The notes below the pieces were generated by a model, which saw nothing but the letters and a program-made list of their open reading frames with translations, searched no databases and was not told the DNA's origin. A stretch of 64,000 nucleotides of DNA from Streptomyces sp. NBC_01142 (GTDB taxonomy: Bacteria > Actinomycetota > Actinomycetes > Streptomycetales > Streptomycetaceae), in contig NZ_JAPEOR010000001.1 in NCBI RefSeq assembly GCF_026341125.1, positions 1,240,001-1,304,000 of the forward strand, in the 5' to 3' direction. The position numbers were made by a program, and so were the translations under genes. Shown in pieces: positions 1 to 8,332 of this stretch (the stretch's first letter is position 1; every line of letters begins with the position of its first letter).

Positions 1-378
1 CTGCGCGGTATCGAGGACGGCTGGTTCACCGGCGAGATCGCCGAGTCGGCGTTCCAGTACCAGCAGTCCCTGGAGAAGGGCGACAAGCGGGTCGTGGGCG
101 TCAATGTCCACCACGGCTCGGTCACCGGTGACCTGGAGATCCTGCGGGTCAGCCACGAGGTCGAGCGTGAGCAGGTCCGGGTTCTCGCCGGCCGCAGGAC
201 GGGACGCGACGACGCGCGCGTACGGTCCTCGATCGAGGCGATGCTGACCGCCGCGCGGGACGGCTCCAACATGATCGTTCCGATGCTGGACGCGGTCCGC
301 GCGGAGGCCACCCTGGGCGAGATCTGCGACGCGCTCCGGGACGAGTGGGGTACCTACACCGAGCCGCCCGGCTTCTGA
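1..378 (+). CDS. Acyl-CoA mutase large subunit (isobutyryl/methylmalonyl-CoA mutase), 3' fragment
   Basis: This is the C-terminal 125 residues of a B12-dependent acyl-CoA mutase large subunit; the start lies outside the window. The tail from ESAFQYQQSLEKGDK through GVNVH to the closing LGEICDALRDEWG block is typical of the substrate-binding (TIM-barrel) subunit. Such enzymes isomerise isobutyryl-CoA and n-butyryl-CoA (IcmA), or methylmalonyl-CoA and succinyl-CoA. No B12-binding domain is visible before the stop, as expected for IcmA, whose cobalamin domain is a separate small subunit (IcmB). IcmA is favoured by gene order: in S. coelicolor icmA sits in this neighbourhood (from memory). The fragment cannot decide substrate. 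The stop at 376-378 leaves about 42 bp before the next gene. Confidence 0.85.
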   Translation: MRGIEDGWFTGEIAESAFQYQQSLEKGDKRVVGVNVHHGSVTGDLEILRVSHEVEREQVRVLAGRRTGRDDARVRSSIEAMLTAARDGSNMIVPMLDAVRAEATLGEICDALRDEWGTYTEPPGF

Positions 379-420
379 CATCCGGTGGGAAGGCCGGTCG
401 TCGCGCCCTACGGTGGCGGG

Positions 421-864
421 ATGACCGGCCTTCCTTTTCCCGTACGCGAGGTGCGCGTGCGCTACCACCGCATCTCGAGCTGCGGTCCCTTCGCCCACTT
501 CACGGTGGACTTCGAGCCGCCCGCCGAGGACGGAGGCGCGGAGTTCCTGAACACCGTGCCCGAAGAGCTGCTGCCCGCCGAGTGCATCGGGCCGCTGCGC
601 GCAGGCATCGAGGCCGGGCTGGAGGGGGTGGCGGCGGCCGTGCTCCTCACCGAGGGCCGCTTCCACGAGACGGACTCGTCGGAGTACGGATACCGGCTGG
701 CCGGGCGCATGGCCGGGCGGGCCGCACTCATCGGGGCCGGACTGCTGCCCGCCGAGGAGGCGACGCGCCTCCCGCACGTCGACCGGCCGGGGCGGCCCCG
801 GCCCAAGGACCGCGAACGCGCCGGTTCCGGTCGCCACGCTACGGCGACCCGTCCGGGAACGTGA
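421..864 (+). CDS. Stand-alone EF-G domain IV-like protein
   Basis: The protein has 147 residues from ATG 421; an upstream in-frame GTG at 385 would add 12. It resembles domain IV of elongation factor G. A GPFAHFTVDFEP strand is followed by a FLNTVPEELLPAECIGPLRAGIEAGLE helix block broken only by expected substitutions, then LTEGRFHETDSSEYGYRLAGRMAG. In EF-G the equivalent region reads VDGSYHEVDSSE. The GTPase, domain II and domain V are absent, so it cannot be a translocase; an accessory ribosome-binding or tetracycline-protection-like role would be speculation. The C-terminal 45 residues are basic and Pro/Arg-rich. It ends inside the 3' end of the convergent kinase gene (26-bp overlap). The family resemblance is read by eye; function is unknown. 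Confidence 0.6.
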   Translation: MTGLPFPVREVRVRYHRISSCGPFAHFTVDFEPPAEDGGAEFLNTVPEELLPAECIGPLRAGIEAGLEGVAAAVLLTEGRFHETDSSEYGYRLAGRMAGRAALIGAGLLPAEEATRLPHVDRPGRPRPKDRERAGSGRHATATRPGT

Positions 865-2230
865 GCCGGAACAACGCGCCGCCCCCCGGGGCCTGTTCCG
901 CCCTGAGCTCCGCGCCGTGCGCGCGGGCGATCTGGCGGGCCATCGCCAGGCCAAGGCCCGAGCCGGGCAGCGCGCGGGCCGACTCGGCGCGATAGAAGCG
1001 GTCGAAGACGTACGGGAGATCCTCCGCCGCGATACCGGGGCCGTGGTCCCGGACCGTCAGCTCGGTCCGGCCGAGCGCCACTTCCACGTGCGCTCCCGGC
1101 GGGCTGAACTTCGCCGCGTTGTCCAGCAGATTGGTCAGCAGCCGTGACAGCCGGGACGGGACGCCGGGCAGTGTCAGCTCCGTGGCGGCTTCGTCCGTCC
1201 AGAGCGTGAACGGGATCTGCGGCCAGTGGGCGCGCGCCCTCTCCACGCAGTGGGCGACCAGCGGCGCCGGCGCCACCTCCTCGAGGAGCGGATGCGGCTC
1301 CTCGTCCCGCGCCAGCTCGATCAAGTCATTGACCAGGCCCGTCACTTCCCGCAGCTGACGGGCGAGCGCACCCGAGGCACGGTCGCGCTGCGCCTCGGTG
1401 AGACGGTCGGAGCGGGCGAGCAGCTCCGCGTTGGTGCGCAGTGCCGTCAGCGGCGTACGCAGCTCGTGGGAGGCGTCCGCGACCAGCCGGCGCTGTGCCG
1501 TGACCGACTGCTCCAGCTCACCGAGCATCGTATTGAAGGTGGTGGCCAGCCGGGTGACCTCGTCCTGGCGGGACGACGGGCCCGGCGGGAGTTCGATGCG
1601 GTGGCGCGGATCGCGGGTCGCGGCGATGCGTTCCGCGGTGGCGGTGAGCCGGGCCAGCGGAGCCAGGCCCGTACGGGACACCCAGTACCCCAGCGCGCCC
1701 GCGAGCAGCACGCCCGCGCCGCCCGCCGCCGCGAGCAGCCAGGCCGCCCGGCGTACGCCCTTCTCCACCGTGTCCGCGCGCAGCGCGACCTGGAGCGCTT
1801 CCCCCTTGCCGAAGTGTGTCGTCAGCATCCGCGACGGATGGCCGAAGAGCGTGACATTGGTGAAGTACGGAGCCCGTTCACCGGCCGCGACCTCCCGGAC
1901 GGGCGCGCCGACCGGCAGGAGATAGGGCTGTTCAGGGTCCTTCCCGGCGGCCGCGGGCACGATCTGCGCACACGCCGGAGCGGACAGGAAGCGGCACTCG
2001 CCCGCCACCGTCCCCGGGCCCTCGTCCCGGTTCTGCTGGGTCACCAGGGTCGCCGACTGCGTCAGATTCAGATCGAGCTGGTGGTACAGCTCGTAGCGGA
2101 TCAGGAAGAACGCGGCCGTGCAGAAGGCCACCGCGACCAGAGCCACCGCCGCCGAGGCCGCCAGCGCAAGACGTGTACGCAGCGGGCGGTGGCGGCGCCA
2201 GGGAGCGCCCAGCCTGCGCCGGGCGCTCAT
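839..2230 (-). CDS. Two-component sensor histidine kinase (OmpR-partner type, MprB-like)
   Basis: This 463-aa membrane sensor kinase has TM1 at about 21-45, an extracytoplasmic sensor of about 115 residues and TM2 at about 162-184. A HAMP segment follows, then a HisKA domain with phospho-acceptor His255 in ASHELRTP. The C-terminal HATPase shows the N-box NLLDNAAKF, the G1 box DHGPGIA, the F box FDRFYR and the G2 box GSGLGLA. ATG 2230 is chosen because it overlaps the stop of the response-regulator gene by 4 nt (ATGA), giving translational coupling. An upstream extension is possible in frame but runs into the regulator gene. The architecture matches the MprB/CseC class that often senses envelope stress. 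The signal is not evident, although a MurG paralogue lies just beyond the regulator. Confidence 0.9.
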   Translation of the reverse strand: MSARRRLGAPWRRHRPLRTRLALAASAAVALVAVAFCTAAFFLIRYELYHQLDLNLTQSATLVTQQNRDEGPGTVAGECRFLSAPACAQIVPAAAGKDPEQPYLLPVGAPVREVAAGERAPYFTNVTLFGHPSRMLTTHFGKGEALQVALRADTVEKGVRRAAWLLAAAGGAGVLLAGALGYWVSRTGLAPLARLTATAERIAATRDPRHRIELPPGPSSRQDEVTRLATTFNTMLGELEQSVTAQRRLVADASHELRTPLTALRTNAELLARSDRLTEAQRDRASGALARQLREVTGLVNDLIELARDEEPHPLLEEVAPAPLVAHCVERARAHWPQIPFTLWTDEAATELTLPGVPSRLSRLLTNLLDNAAKFSPPGAHVEVALGRTELTVRDHGPGIAAEDLPYVFDRFYRAESARALPGSGLGLAMARQIARAHGAELRAEQAPGGGALFRLTFPDGSP

Positions 2231-2910
2231 GCCACGTCCAGCCGGTAGCCGACGCCGTGCACGGTGTGGACCAGGCGGGGCTCGCCGCCCGCCTCCAGCT
2301 TGCGGCGCAGATAACCGACGTACACAGCAAGGGAGTTGGAGTCGGGGCCGAAGTCCCGGCCCCACACCAGCTCCAGGATCAGCTCCCGGGGCAGTACCTG
2401 GCGGGGATGGCGCAGCAGCAGCTCCAGCAGGGCGAACTCGGTACGGCTGAACTCCAGGGACCGGCCGCCCCGCTGTCCGGTGCGCGTCTGCGGATCCACC
2501 GTCAGATCGGCGAAGGACAGCCCGGACTCCTCCGGTGCGGGAGCGGCCCGCCGTAGCAACGCCCGGACCCGTGCGGTCAGTTCGTCCAGCGCGAACGGCT
2601 TCACCAGATAGTCGTCCGCCCCGGCGTCCAGGCCGTCGACGCGCTCGCTCACGGTGTCCAGCGCGGTCAGTACGAGCACGGGCGTACGGTCCTCCATCGC
2701 CCGCAGCCGACGGCAGAAGCCGAGCCCGTCGAGCACCGGCATCATCACATCGAGGACGATCGCGTCCGGCTGCCAGGCCGCCACTTCGGAGAGCGCCGCG
2801 AGCCCGTCACCCGCGCCCCGCACCTCGTACCCCTCCACCGTCAGACCGTCCTCGACCGCCGCCCGTACTTCCGGCTCGTCGTCGACAACCAGGATCCGGA
2901 TCTTCTTCAT
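2227..2910 (-). CDS. OmpR/PhoB-family response regulator
   Basis: The protein has 227 residues. The receiver domain carries the acidic pair VVDDE at 9-12, phospho-acceptor Asp54 in IVLDVMMP, the switch Thr in LVLTA and the conserved Lys of VKPF. It is followed by a winged-helix Trans_reg_C domain ending in [14 protein letters not shown] 2910 is preferred over an in-frame TTG six bases upstream. It is the first gene of a pair with the kinase at 839-2230, whose start overlaps its stop. The divergent MurG-like gene begins about 60 bp away, so the short 2911-2973 gap must hold both promoters, and the regulator may control that envelope gene. This last point is inference from position. Confidence 0.92.
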   Translation of the reverse strand: MKKIRILVVDDEPEVRAAVEDGLTVEGYEVRGAGDGLAALSEVAAWQPDAIVLDVMMPVLDGLGFCRRLRAMEDRTPVLVLTALDTVSERVDGLDAGADDYLVKPFALDELTARVRALLRRAAPAPEESGLSFADLTVDPQTRTGQRGGRSLEFSRTEFALLELLLRHPRQVLPRELILELVWGRDFGPDSNSLAVYVGYLRRKLEAGGEPRLVHTVHGVGYRLDVA

Positions 2911-2973
2911 GGGCAAAGACTGCCAAACGACGCTCTTAGAACCCTCTTAAGGCGTTTCGCGAGTGTGGCCGCC

Positions 2974-4134
2974 ATGCGCACACCACTCTCCGTCGTGATC
3001 GGTGCGGGCGGCACCGGCGGCCATATCTATCCCGGGCTCGCGCTCGCCGACGCACTGCGCCGGGCCGTCCCCGGCGCGGTGATCTCGTTCGTCGGTACGA
3101 CACGGGGCCTGGAGACCGAGCTCATCCCGGGCGCCGGCTACCGCCTGCACACCGTCGACATGATCCCCTTCGATCCCGCACTCGGCGCCAAACGCTATCT
3201 GCTCCCCGCCGCACTGCTCAGGTCCGGCGCCCAGTGCCGGGCGATCCTGCGCGAGCAGCGTGCCCAGGTCGCGGTCGGCATGGGCGGTTACCCCAGCGCG
3301 CCCGTCATCGTCGGGGCGCGGATGGCCGGGCTGCCGAGCGTGATCCACGAATCCAACGCCGTACCGGGCCGGGCCAACCAGTTCGCCGCCCGTCTCACCC
3401 CGCACATAGCCGTCGCCTTCGACCGCAGCCGCGCGCACCTCGCGGGCGGCGAGGGCGCGCTCACCACCGGCATGCCGATCGCCGCGCCGATCGCCCGGCT
3501 CGACCGCGCGGCGCTGCGTGCCGAGGCCCGGCGGGCGCTCCGCGTACCGCAAGGCGCCCGGCTGGTCCTCTTCAACGGCGGCAGTCTGGGCGCGGCCCGC
3601 CTCACCGAGGCGGCGATCGGGCTCGCCGAGCGCTGGCACTTCCGCAACGACGTGCATCTGCTGATCAAGACCGGCCCGGCGGCACTCGAGGAGACGCGCC
3701 GGCGGCTCGCGGACTCCCCGGTCGCCCGGGCCGTCCCGTACCTCGACCGGATGGATCTCGCGTACGCCGCCGCCGATCTGGTCGTCTGCCGGGCCGGGTC
3801 CGCGACCGTCGCCGAACTCGCCACGGTCGGTGTGCCCGCCGTCCTCGTCCCGTACCCGCACGCCCCCGGCGACCACCAGACCCACAACGCCCGGGTCCTG
3901 TCCGACGCGGGCGCCGGGCTCCTCCTCCCGGACGCGGAGACCACCGCCGACCGGCTCGCCCCGCTCATCGAACCGCTGCTCGCCGACCCGGCGCGACTCG
4001 CCGCGATGAGCGGCGCCGCCGACCCGGGACCGCACGCCCACGCCGCCGATCTGCTGGCGGCCCGGGTTCTCGAACTCGCCTCGCAGTCCAAGCAGTCCAA
4101 GCAGTCCACGCAGTCCAGGGAGTACGCAGCATGA
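2974..4134 (+). CDS. MurG-like UDP-GlcNAc glycosyltransferase (paralogue)
   Basis: This is a glycosyltransferase of the MurG (GT28) fold, 386 aa from ATG 2974; GTG 2965 is an alternative. The N-terminal lipid-acceptor half starts with the MurG signature GAGGTGGHIYPGLALA and includes GMGGYPSAPVIVGA. The C-terminal donor-binding half shows LFNGGSLGA and a late CRAGSATVAELATVGVPAVLVPYP block with HAPGDHQTHNA, which is where MurG binds UDP-GlcNAc. MurG adds GlcNAc to lipid I. This copy lies outside any dcw (ftsZ) cluster, so it is probably a second MurG-type enzyme with a specialised acceptor. It overlaps the downstream SDR gene by 4 nt. Its C-terminus carries a repeat-encoded S/K/Q tail (4084-4119). 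Confidence 0.85.
   Translation: MRTPLSVVIGAGGTGGHIYPGLALADALRRAVPGAVISFVGTTRGLETELIPGAGYRLHTVDMIPFDPALGAKRYLLPAALLRSGAQCRAILREQRAQVAVGMGGYPSAPVIVGARMAGLPSVIHESNAVPGRANQFAARLTPHIAVAFDRSRAHLAGGEGALTTGMPIAAPIARLDRAALRAEARRALRVPQGARLVLFNGGSLGAARLTEAAIGLAERWHFRNDVHLLIKTGPAALEETRRRLADSPVARAVPYLDRMDLAYAAADLVVCRAGSATVAELATVGVPAVLVPYPHAPGDHQTHNARVLSDAGAGLLLPDAETTADRLAPLIEPLLADPARLAAMSGAADPGPHAHAADLLAARVLELASQSKQSKQSTQSREYAA
4084..4119 (+). repeat. 9-bp tandem repeat in the MurG-like gene 3' end
   Basis: Four head-to-tail copies of CAGTCCAAG (the last two differ at one or two positions) encode a Q-S-K/T/R tail just before the stop codon. MurG proteins do not need such a tail, so this is probably a recent microsatellite-like expansion. 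Confidence 0.85.
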
Positions 4135-5117
4135 ACTGGCACAACCGCACCGTCCTGGTCACCGGCGCCGAAGGCTTCATCGGCTCCACTCTCGTCGACC
4201 TGCTCGTCGAACGGGGCGCGCGCGTCCGCGCCCTGGTCCACTACAAGCCGTATGCCGAGAAGGGGTATCTCGCCCACCATCTGGGCGGCGACGACGTGGA
4301 GATGATGGCGGGCGATGTACGCGACCCGGGCCGCGTCATGGACGCCGTCGCAGGCTGCGACACGGTCTTCCACCTCGCGGCGCTGATCGGCATTCCGTAC
4401 AGCTACGACTCGCCCGGCGCGTACGTCCAGACGAACGTCGTCGGCACCGAGAACATCGCCGAGGCCTGCCGGCGCCATGCCGTACGCCGCCTCGTCCACA
4501 CCTCCACGAGCGAGGTGTACGGAACCGCCCTGACCGCCCCGATCAGCGAGGACCACCCGCTCCAGCCGCAGTCCCCGTACTCCGCCTCGAAGATCGGCGC
4601 GGACATGATGGCGCTCTCGCACTGGCACGCCTTCGAGCTGCCGGTGACGGTCGTACGCCCCTTCAACACCTACGGACCGAGGCAGTCCGCGCGTGCCGTG
4701 ATCCCCACCATCCTGGCCCAGCTCCACGCCGGTGCACGGGAGATCAAGCTCGGCTCGCTCACCCCCACCCGTGACTTCACCTATGTCACGGACACCGCGC
4801 GCGGCTTCCTGGCGATGGCGGAGTGCGACCGCGCGATCGGCGAGGCGGTCAACCTCGGAACGGGCCGCGAGATCGCGATCGGGGAGCTGGCCCAGGCACT
4901 CATTGCGGCATCCGGCCGCAAGGCCGAGGTCGTCGTCGACCCGGCGCGACTGCGGCCTACGGGCAGCGAGGTGGAGCGGCTGCTCTCGGACAACTCCCGG
5001 GCGCGGGAGTGGGCGGGCTGGGAGCCGGAGGTCTCGCTGGAAGAGGGGCTGAAGAACACCTCGGCATGGATCGAGCAGAACCTGCACCTGTTCGCGACGG
5101 ACCGCTACCAGGTCTGA
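4131..5117 (+). CDS. NAD-dependent epimerase/dehydratase (extended SDR, LegB/GDP-mannose 4,6-dehydratase-like)
   Basis: This is a 328-aa extended short-chain dehydrogenase acting on nucleotide sugars. The NAD-binding motif TGAEGFIG sits near residue 10. HLAALIGIPYSY follows, then TSEVYG, and the catalytic pair in SPYSASKIGAD (Tyr-x-x-x-Lys). RPFNTYGPRQ and the GSLTPTRDFTYVTDTARG block are typical of 4,6-dehydratases and 4-epimerases such as LegB. The start ATG 4131 overlaps the MurG-like stop by 4 nt, so the two are translationally coupled. Together they suggest synthesis and transfer of a modified sugar onto a lipid-linked envelope precursor. The exact sugar cannot be read from sequence. The gene is intact and ends just before a tandem-repeat array. 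Confidence 0.85.
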   Translation: MNWHNRTVLVTGAEGFIGSTLVDLLVERGARVRALVHYKPYAEKGYLAHHLGGDDVEMMAGDVRDPGRVMDAVAGCDTVFHLAALIGIPYSYDSPGAYVQTNVVGTENIAEACRRHAVRRLVHTSTSEVYGTALTAPISEDHPLQPQSPYSASKIGADMMALSHWHAFELPVTVVRPFNTYGPRQSARAVIPTILAQLHAGAREIKLGSLTPTRDFTYVTDTARGFLAMAECDRAIGEAVNLGTGREIAIGELAQALIAASGRKAEVVVDPARLRPTGSEVERLLSDNSRAREWAGWEPEVSLEEGLKNTSAWIEQNLHLFATDRYQV

Positions 5118-5129
5118 GGTCCGGCCGCA

Positions 5130-5239
5130 GGCTCAGCATCAGCACTGCGCCGGCTCAGCATCAGCACTGCGCCGGCTCCGCGCCGGCTCAGCATCAGCAC
5201 TGCGCCGGCTCCGCGCCGGCTCCGCATCAGCTCTGCAGG
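5130..5239. repeat. Tandem-repeat array overlapping the tetR 3' end
   Basis: Three perfect copies of a 22-bp unit (starting GGCTCAGCATC, ending CACTGCGCC) at 5130-5151, 5152-5173 and 5185-5206 are interspersed with an 11-bp GGCTCCGCGCC unit. A diverged copy at 5218-5239 contains the stop codon and last codons of the tetR gene. The array therefore looks like duplication of that gene's 3' end into the gap after the SDR gene. Confidence 0.85.
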
Positions 5240-5862
5240 GAAGCGAGTCCCGACACCAGCAGCAGCGTGAACCGGCGCGCCCACTCCTCGTCCACCGGCT
5301 CCGCGCTCACCAGCGCCCGGTGCACCACCGCGCCCGCCACCACATCGAAGATCAGGTCCGTGTTGCGGGCTGCCGCCCCGGGGTCCTCCTCGTACGGCAG
5401 CTCGCCACGGGCCTGAGCGCGTTCCCGGCCCTCGACCACGAGCCGCTTCTGCCGCTCGACGATCGCCGAGCGGATCCGCACGCGCAGCGCGTCGTCCCGC
5501 GTCGACTCCGCGACCACCGCCATCAGCGCGGTCCTGGTCTCCGGCCGGCCGAGCAGCGAGGCGAACTGCAGCACCACGCCCTCCACATCGGCCATCAGGC
5601 TTCCGCGGTCGGGGAGTTCGAGCTCGTCGAAGAGGACCGCGACGGCGTCGACAACCATCTCGTTCTTGTTCGTCCAGCGGCGGTAGAGGGTGGTCTTGGC
5701 CACCCCGGCGCGCGTGGCCACATCGCCCATCGTCAGCTTCGACCAGCCCTGCTCGATGAGCGCGGCGCGGGTCGCCTCGAGGATCGCCGAATCGGCTTCG
5801 ACGCTGCGCGGACGTCCTGTACGACCCGTACGTACGCTTTTGGGAGGGGTGTGGCTCGACAT
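5227..5862 (-). CDS. TetR/AcrR-family transcriptional regulator
   Basis: The protein has 211 residues from ATG 5862. An in-frame ATG at 5874 and a longer start at 5910 are possible. After a short basic leader (RTGRTGRPRS), the helix-turn-helix reads LTMGDVATRAGVAKTTLYRRW, a textbook TetR recognition helix. An all-alpha ligand-binding domain with a TetR_C pattern (LLGRPETRTALMAVVAES) follows. The target and effector are unknown. The gene is divergent from the thioredoxin-TPR gene, and a perfect 7-bp inverted repeat at 5948-5964 in the shared promoter region is a good operator candidate. The 3' end is embedded in a tandem-repeat array. Confidence 0.9.
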   Translation of the reverse strand: MSSHTPPKSVRTGRTGRPRSVEADSAILEATRAALIEQGWSKLTMGDVATRAGVAKTTLYRRWTNKNEMVVDAVAVLFDELELPDRGSLMADVEGVVLQFASLLGRPETRTALMAVVAESTRDDALRVRIRSAIVERQKRLVVEGRERAQARGELPYEEDPGAAARNTDLIFDVVAGAVVHRALVSAEPVDEEWARRFTLLLVSGLASLQS

Positions 5863-5947
5863 GACGGCGACCATACCGGCGGGTAGGCGAGATGTTGTGA
5901 GGCAGTTCACCGGGGGAATCTCACACGCGGCAGGGGGTGTGCAGTTA

Positions 5948-5964
5948 CGCTACGACCCGTAGCG
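5948..5964. promoter_or_regulatory. Candidate TetR operator
   Basis: The perfect inverted repeat CGCTACG-ACC-CGTAGCG lies in the divergent gap between the tetR gene (start 5862) and the thioredoxin-TPR gene (start 6070). Arm length, spacing and position fit a TetR-dimer operator. Which regulator binds is inferred. Confidence 0.45.
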
Positions 5965-6069
5965 AAAGCTTTGACCGGCTCGAGCGACAGCCACTGGCGT
6001 GGGTGGGGACCCATGCCGAACCGCAGGATCACTTTTCACATGCGCGCGCGGAGGGGGGAGGATGTACTC

Positions 6070-7047
6070 ATGCAGCCTAGGAACATGTCCATGAGCGGCG
6101 TCGTCGACCTCGCCGCGGTGAAGGCGGCCGGTGAGGCCAAGGCGAAGGCGGAGCAGGCGCGCGCCGAGGCCGCCCGCCAGGGCGGCGGCGGTGCCGTAGC
6201 CCCTTCCAGTCTTGTGATCGATGTCGATGAGGCAGGCTTCGAGCGCGATGTCCTGCAGCGCTCCACCGAGGTCCCGGTCGTCATCGACTTCTGGGCCGAG
6301 TGGTGCGAGCCGTGCAAGCAGCTCGGCCCCCTGCTGGAGAAGCTGGCCCAGGAGTACAAGGGCCGGTTCCTCCTCGCCAAGATCGACGTCGACGCCAACC
6401 AGATGCTGATGCAGCAGTTCGGGATCCAGGGCATCCCCGCGGTCTTCGCGGTGGTGGCCGGCCAGGCGCTGCCCCTCTTCCAGGGCGCGGCCCCAGAGGC
6501 GCAGATCCGCGAGACGCTGGACCAGCTGATCCAGGTCGCCGAGGAGCGCTTCGGCCTGACCGGTATCGCGGTCGACCCGGACGCGGCCGGCCAGGAGGAC
6601 GCGGCGGCTCCCGCCGCGATCCCCGAGGGTCCGTACGACGCCCTGCTGGAAGCTGCCGTACAGGCGCTGGACGCGGGCGACTTCGGCGGTGCGGTCCAGG
6701 CGTACAAGAACGTCCTGTCCGACGACCCGGGCAACACCGAGGCGAAGCTGGGCCTGGCCCAGGCCGAACTGCTCGCGCGTGTGCAGGGCATGGACCCGCA
6801 GAAGGTGCGCCAGGAGGCGGCCGAGAAGCCGGCCGATGTGACGGCGCAGATCGCCTCTGCCGACCTGGACCTGGTCGGCGGGCATGTGGAGGACGCGTTC
6901 GGCCGGCTCGTGGAGACGGTACGGCGCACGGCGGGCGAGGAGCGCGACAGGGCGCGGGTGCGGCTGCTGGAACTCTTCGAGGTCGTCGGACCGGACGACC
7001 CGCGGGTGACGGCGGCGCGTTCGGCGCTGGCGCGTGTGCTGTTCTGA
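6070..7047 (+). CDS. Thioredoxin-domain/TPR co-chaperone, YbbN (CnoX)-like
   Basis: The protein has 325 residues. An N-terminal Ala/Lys/Glu-rich helix (about 10-45) leads into a thioredoxin fold with FWAEWCEPCKQLGP, so the CxxC pair is C-E-P-C, and the cis-Pro segment GIQGIPAVFAV. The C-terminal half is TPR-like (AAVQALDAGDFGGAVQAYKNVL and later helices), the same order and length as YbbN/CnoX. Those proteins act as redox-linked holdases passing clients to chaperones. ATG 6070 is chosen because a strong GGGGGGAGG lies just upstream and earlier in-frame Mets have none. The gene is followed by a perfect terminator at 7086-7112. Confidence 0.88.
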   Translation: MQPRNMSMSGVVDLAAVKAAGEAKAKAEQARAEAARQGGGGAVAPSSLVIDVDEAGFERDVLQRSTEVPVVIDFWAEWCEPCKQLGPLLEKLAQEYKGRFLLAKIDVDANQMLMQQFGIQGIPAVFAVVAGQALPLFQGAAPEAQIRETLDQLIQVAEERFGLTGIAVDPDAAGQEDAAAPAAIPEGPYDALLEAAVQALDAGDFGGAVQAYKNVLSDDPGNTEAKLGLAQAELLARVQGMDPQKVRQEAAEKPADVTAQIASADLDLVGGHVEDAFGRLVETVRRTAGEERDRARVRLLELFEVVGPDDPRVTAARSALARVLF

Positions 7048-7085
7048 CAGACGCGTCCTGAGCGCGCTGTTCTGAGTGTCCTGAG

Positions 7086-7112
7086 GTGATGGCGCCCGTA
7101 GGGCGCCATCAC
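7086..7112 (+). terminator. Intrinsic terminator after the thioredoxin-TPR gene
   Basis: A perfect 12-bp stem, GTGATGGCGCCC / GGGCGCCATCAC, with a 3-nt GTA loop lies 39 nt after the stop codon. A short T-containing run (CCGTTTTGG) follows. Confidence 0.85.
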
Positions 7113-7137
7113 CGTTTTGGCGACAGAGTGACAAAAT

Positions 7138-7175
7138 GCGGCCGCGCTTTGCCAAAACTTGGCAAACGCGGCCGC
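7138..7175. repeat. Long inverted repeat upstream of the DUF6230 operon
   Basis: Arms GCGGCCGCGCTTTGCCAA (7138-7155) and TTGGCAAACGCGGCCGC (7159-7175) pair over 17 bp with a single bulged C and a 3-nt loop. It lies after the terminator at 7086-7112 and about 500 bp before the next start. It could be a second terminator, or an operator/leader hairpin for the DUF6230 operon. The rest of 7176-7680 holds no recognisable gene and is presumably leader and promoter. Confidence 0.7.
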
Positions 7176-7681
7176 TGTTACTCCCAGTAAATCAACCCGC
7201 TTGTTCTGTCCGTATATTGACGGCAATCTCCCCTTCTGTTGAGCCACCTGGTGACACCCTGTGTGGCTGCCCGACATCACGCCGTCGTGGCGTGGTTATC
7301 AGGCCGTTACTAGCGAGTAACGAACCCCCTTGTGCCCCGGCCGTGAATGGACCACGATCGGCCACGCTCGGTCCAATACCGCACCAGCCCGGCCTCCAGC
7401 CGTGCCGCGGAATCTTGGGTCCCCACCGAGTGGGCCGGCGGCAGTGGCGCCGGTCGCGGACAGGGGGGTTCCTGCTGAATGGCAGGGCCTGTCCGGCAGG
7501 TTGTGCGTGATGCGTCAGGCGCGACCAGTGGTTGTCGCTCGGGGGTGATCGCCGGTGTTTCGGACGCAGCTCGCGCCTGAAAGTACGGGCGCTCTCCTTC
7601 CCGAGGACGTAGCACTTCTCCCATCCCAGGCCGGGCCCGAAGGTCCGGACCGGAGATGTACGTCCGAGAAGGAGGAAAGTC

Positions 7682-8332
7682 ATGGAGTCTGTGGCTCGTG
7701 GCGGAACCAGATGGAAGCGGTTCGCCCTTGTCATGGTGCCGAGTGTGGCCGCAACGGCTGCGATAGGCATCGGAATGGCACAAGGCGCGCTCGCCGCGTC
7801 GTTCAGCATTTCCGGCCAGGAATTCAAGGTCGAGGCACAGAAGCTCGAAGGTACCGGCTTCGTCCAGTACGGCAGCGTTGCCAGCGGCAAGACCCTTGAA
7901 GGCAAGTCCTTCACCGAGCCGGTAGCGGTGTCGGGCTTCAAAGAGGCCTACATCACCAAGATGTGCCAGTCGGTCGTCACCCCGCTGCCGTTCGGCATGG
8001 GCAACGTCAGCCTTGAGTTGACCGCCGGCACGGACGGCGACAAGGACAAGAACAAGCGGGTCTACGCCAAGGACCTGTACCTGGATGTGTCCCAGCTCGA
8101 TGCTGACGCCACGTTCGAGGACATCGACATCGGCGTCGCTGCGGGCTCGCTCAAGAACCCGGGCATCCAGCCCGGCACCCAGGCGAACCCGAACGGCTTC
8201 TCGCAGCGTGCGAGGTCGGCTGAGCTGACCGACGTGAAGCAGAAGGCGTGGGCCACCACGGCCGGCACCTTCAAGCTCCCGGGTCTGAAGCTGCGGCTGC
8301 ACAAGGGCACCAAGGAGTGCTTCGCCGGTTAG
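7682..8332 (+). CDS. DUF6230 family secreted/envelope protein
   Basis: This 216-aa protein is often annotated in Streptomyces as a cholesterol esterase, without good reason. A hydrophobic segment at about 16-38 (FALVMVPSVAATAAIGIGMA...ALAAS) is a signal peptide or anchor. The rest is a predicted beta-rich extracellular domain with two Cys and no visible hydrolase triad. The start ATG 7682 has a strong GGAGGA ribosome site. It is the first gene of a three-gene operon with a DUF6114 membrane protein and an acidic secreted protein, an arrangement that recurs in actinomycetes. The joint function is unknown; an envelope role is inferred from export signals only. The long 5' region with hairpin 7138-7175 suggests dedicated regulation. 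Confidence 0.8.
   Translation: MESVARGGTRWKRFALVMVPSVAATAAIGIGMAQGALAASFSISGQEFKVEAQKLEGTGFVQYGSVASGKTLEGKSFTEPVAVSGFKEAYITKMCQSVVTPLPFGMGNVSLELTAGTDGDKDKNKRVYAKDLYLDVSQLDADATFEDIDIGVAAGSLKNPGIQPGTQANPNGFSQRARSAELTDVKQKAWATTAGTFKLPGLKLRLHKGTKECFAG

Noticed and set aside
5130..5239. Possible CRISPR array
   Set aside because: Units are directly contiguous without unique spacers and derive from the tetR 3' end.
7682..8332. Cholesterol esterase
   Set aside because: A common database label for DUF6230 proteins, but no Ser-His-Asp hydrolase motif is visible.
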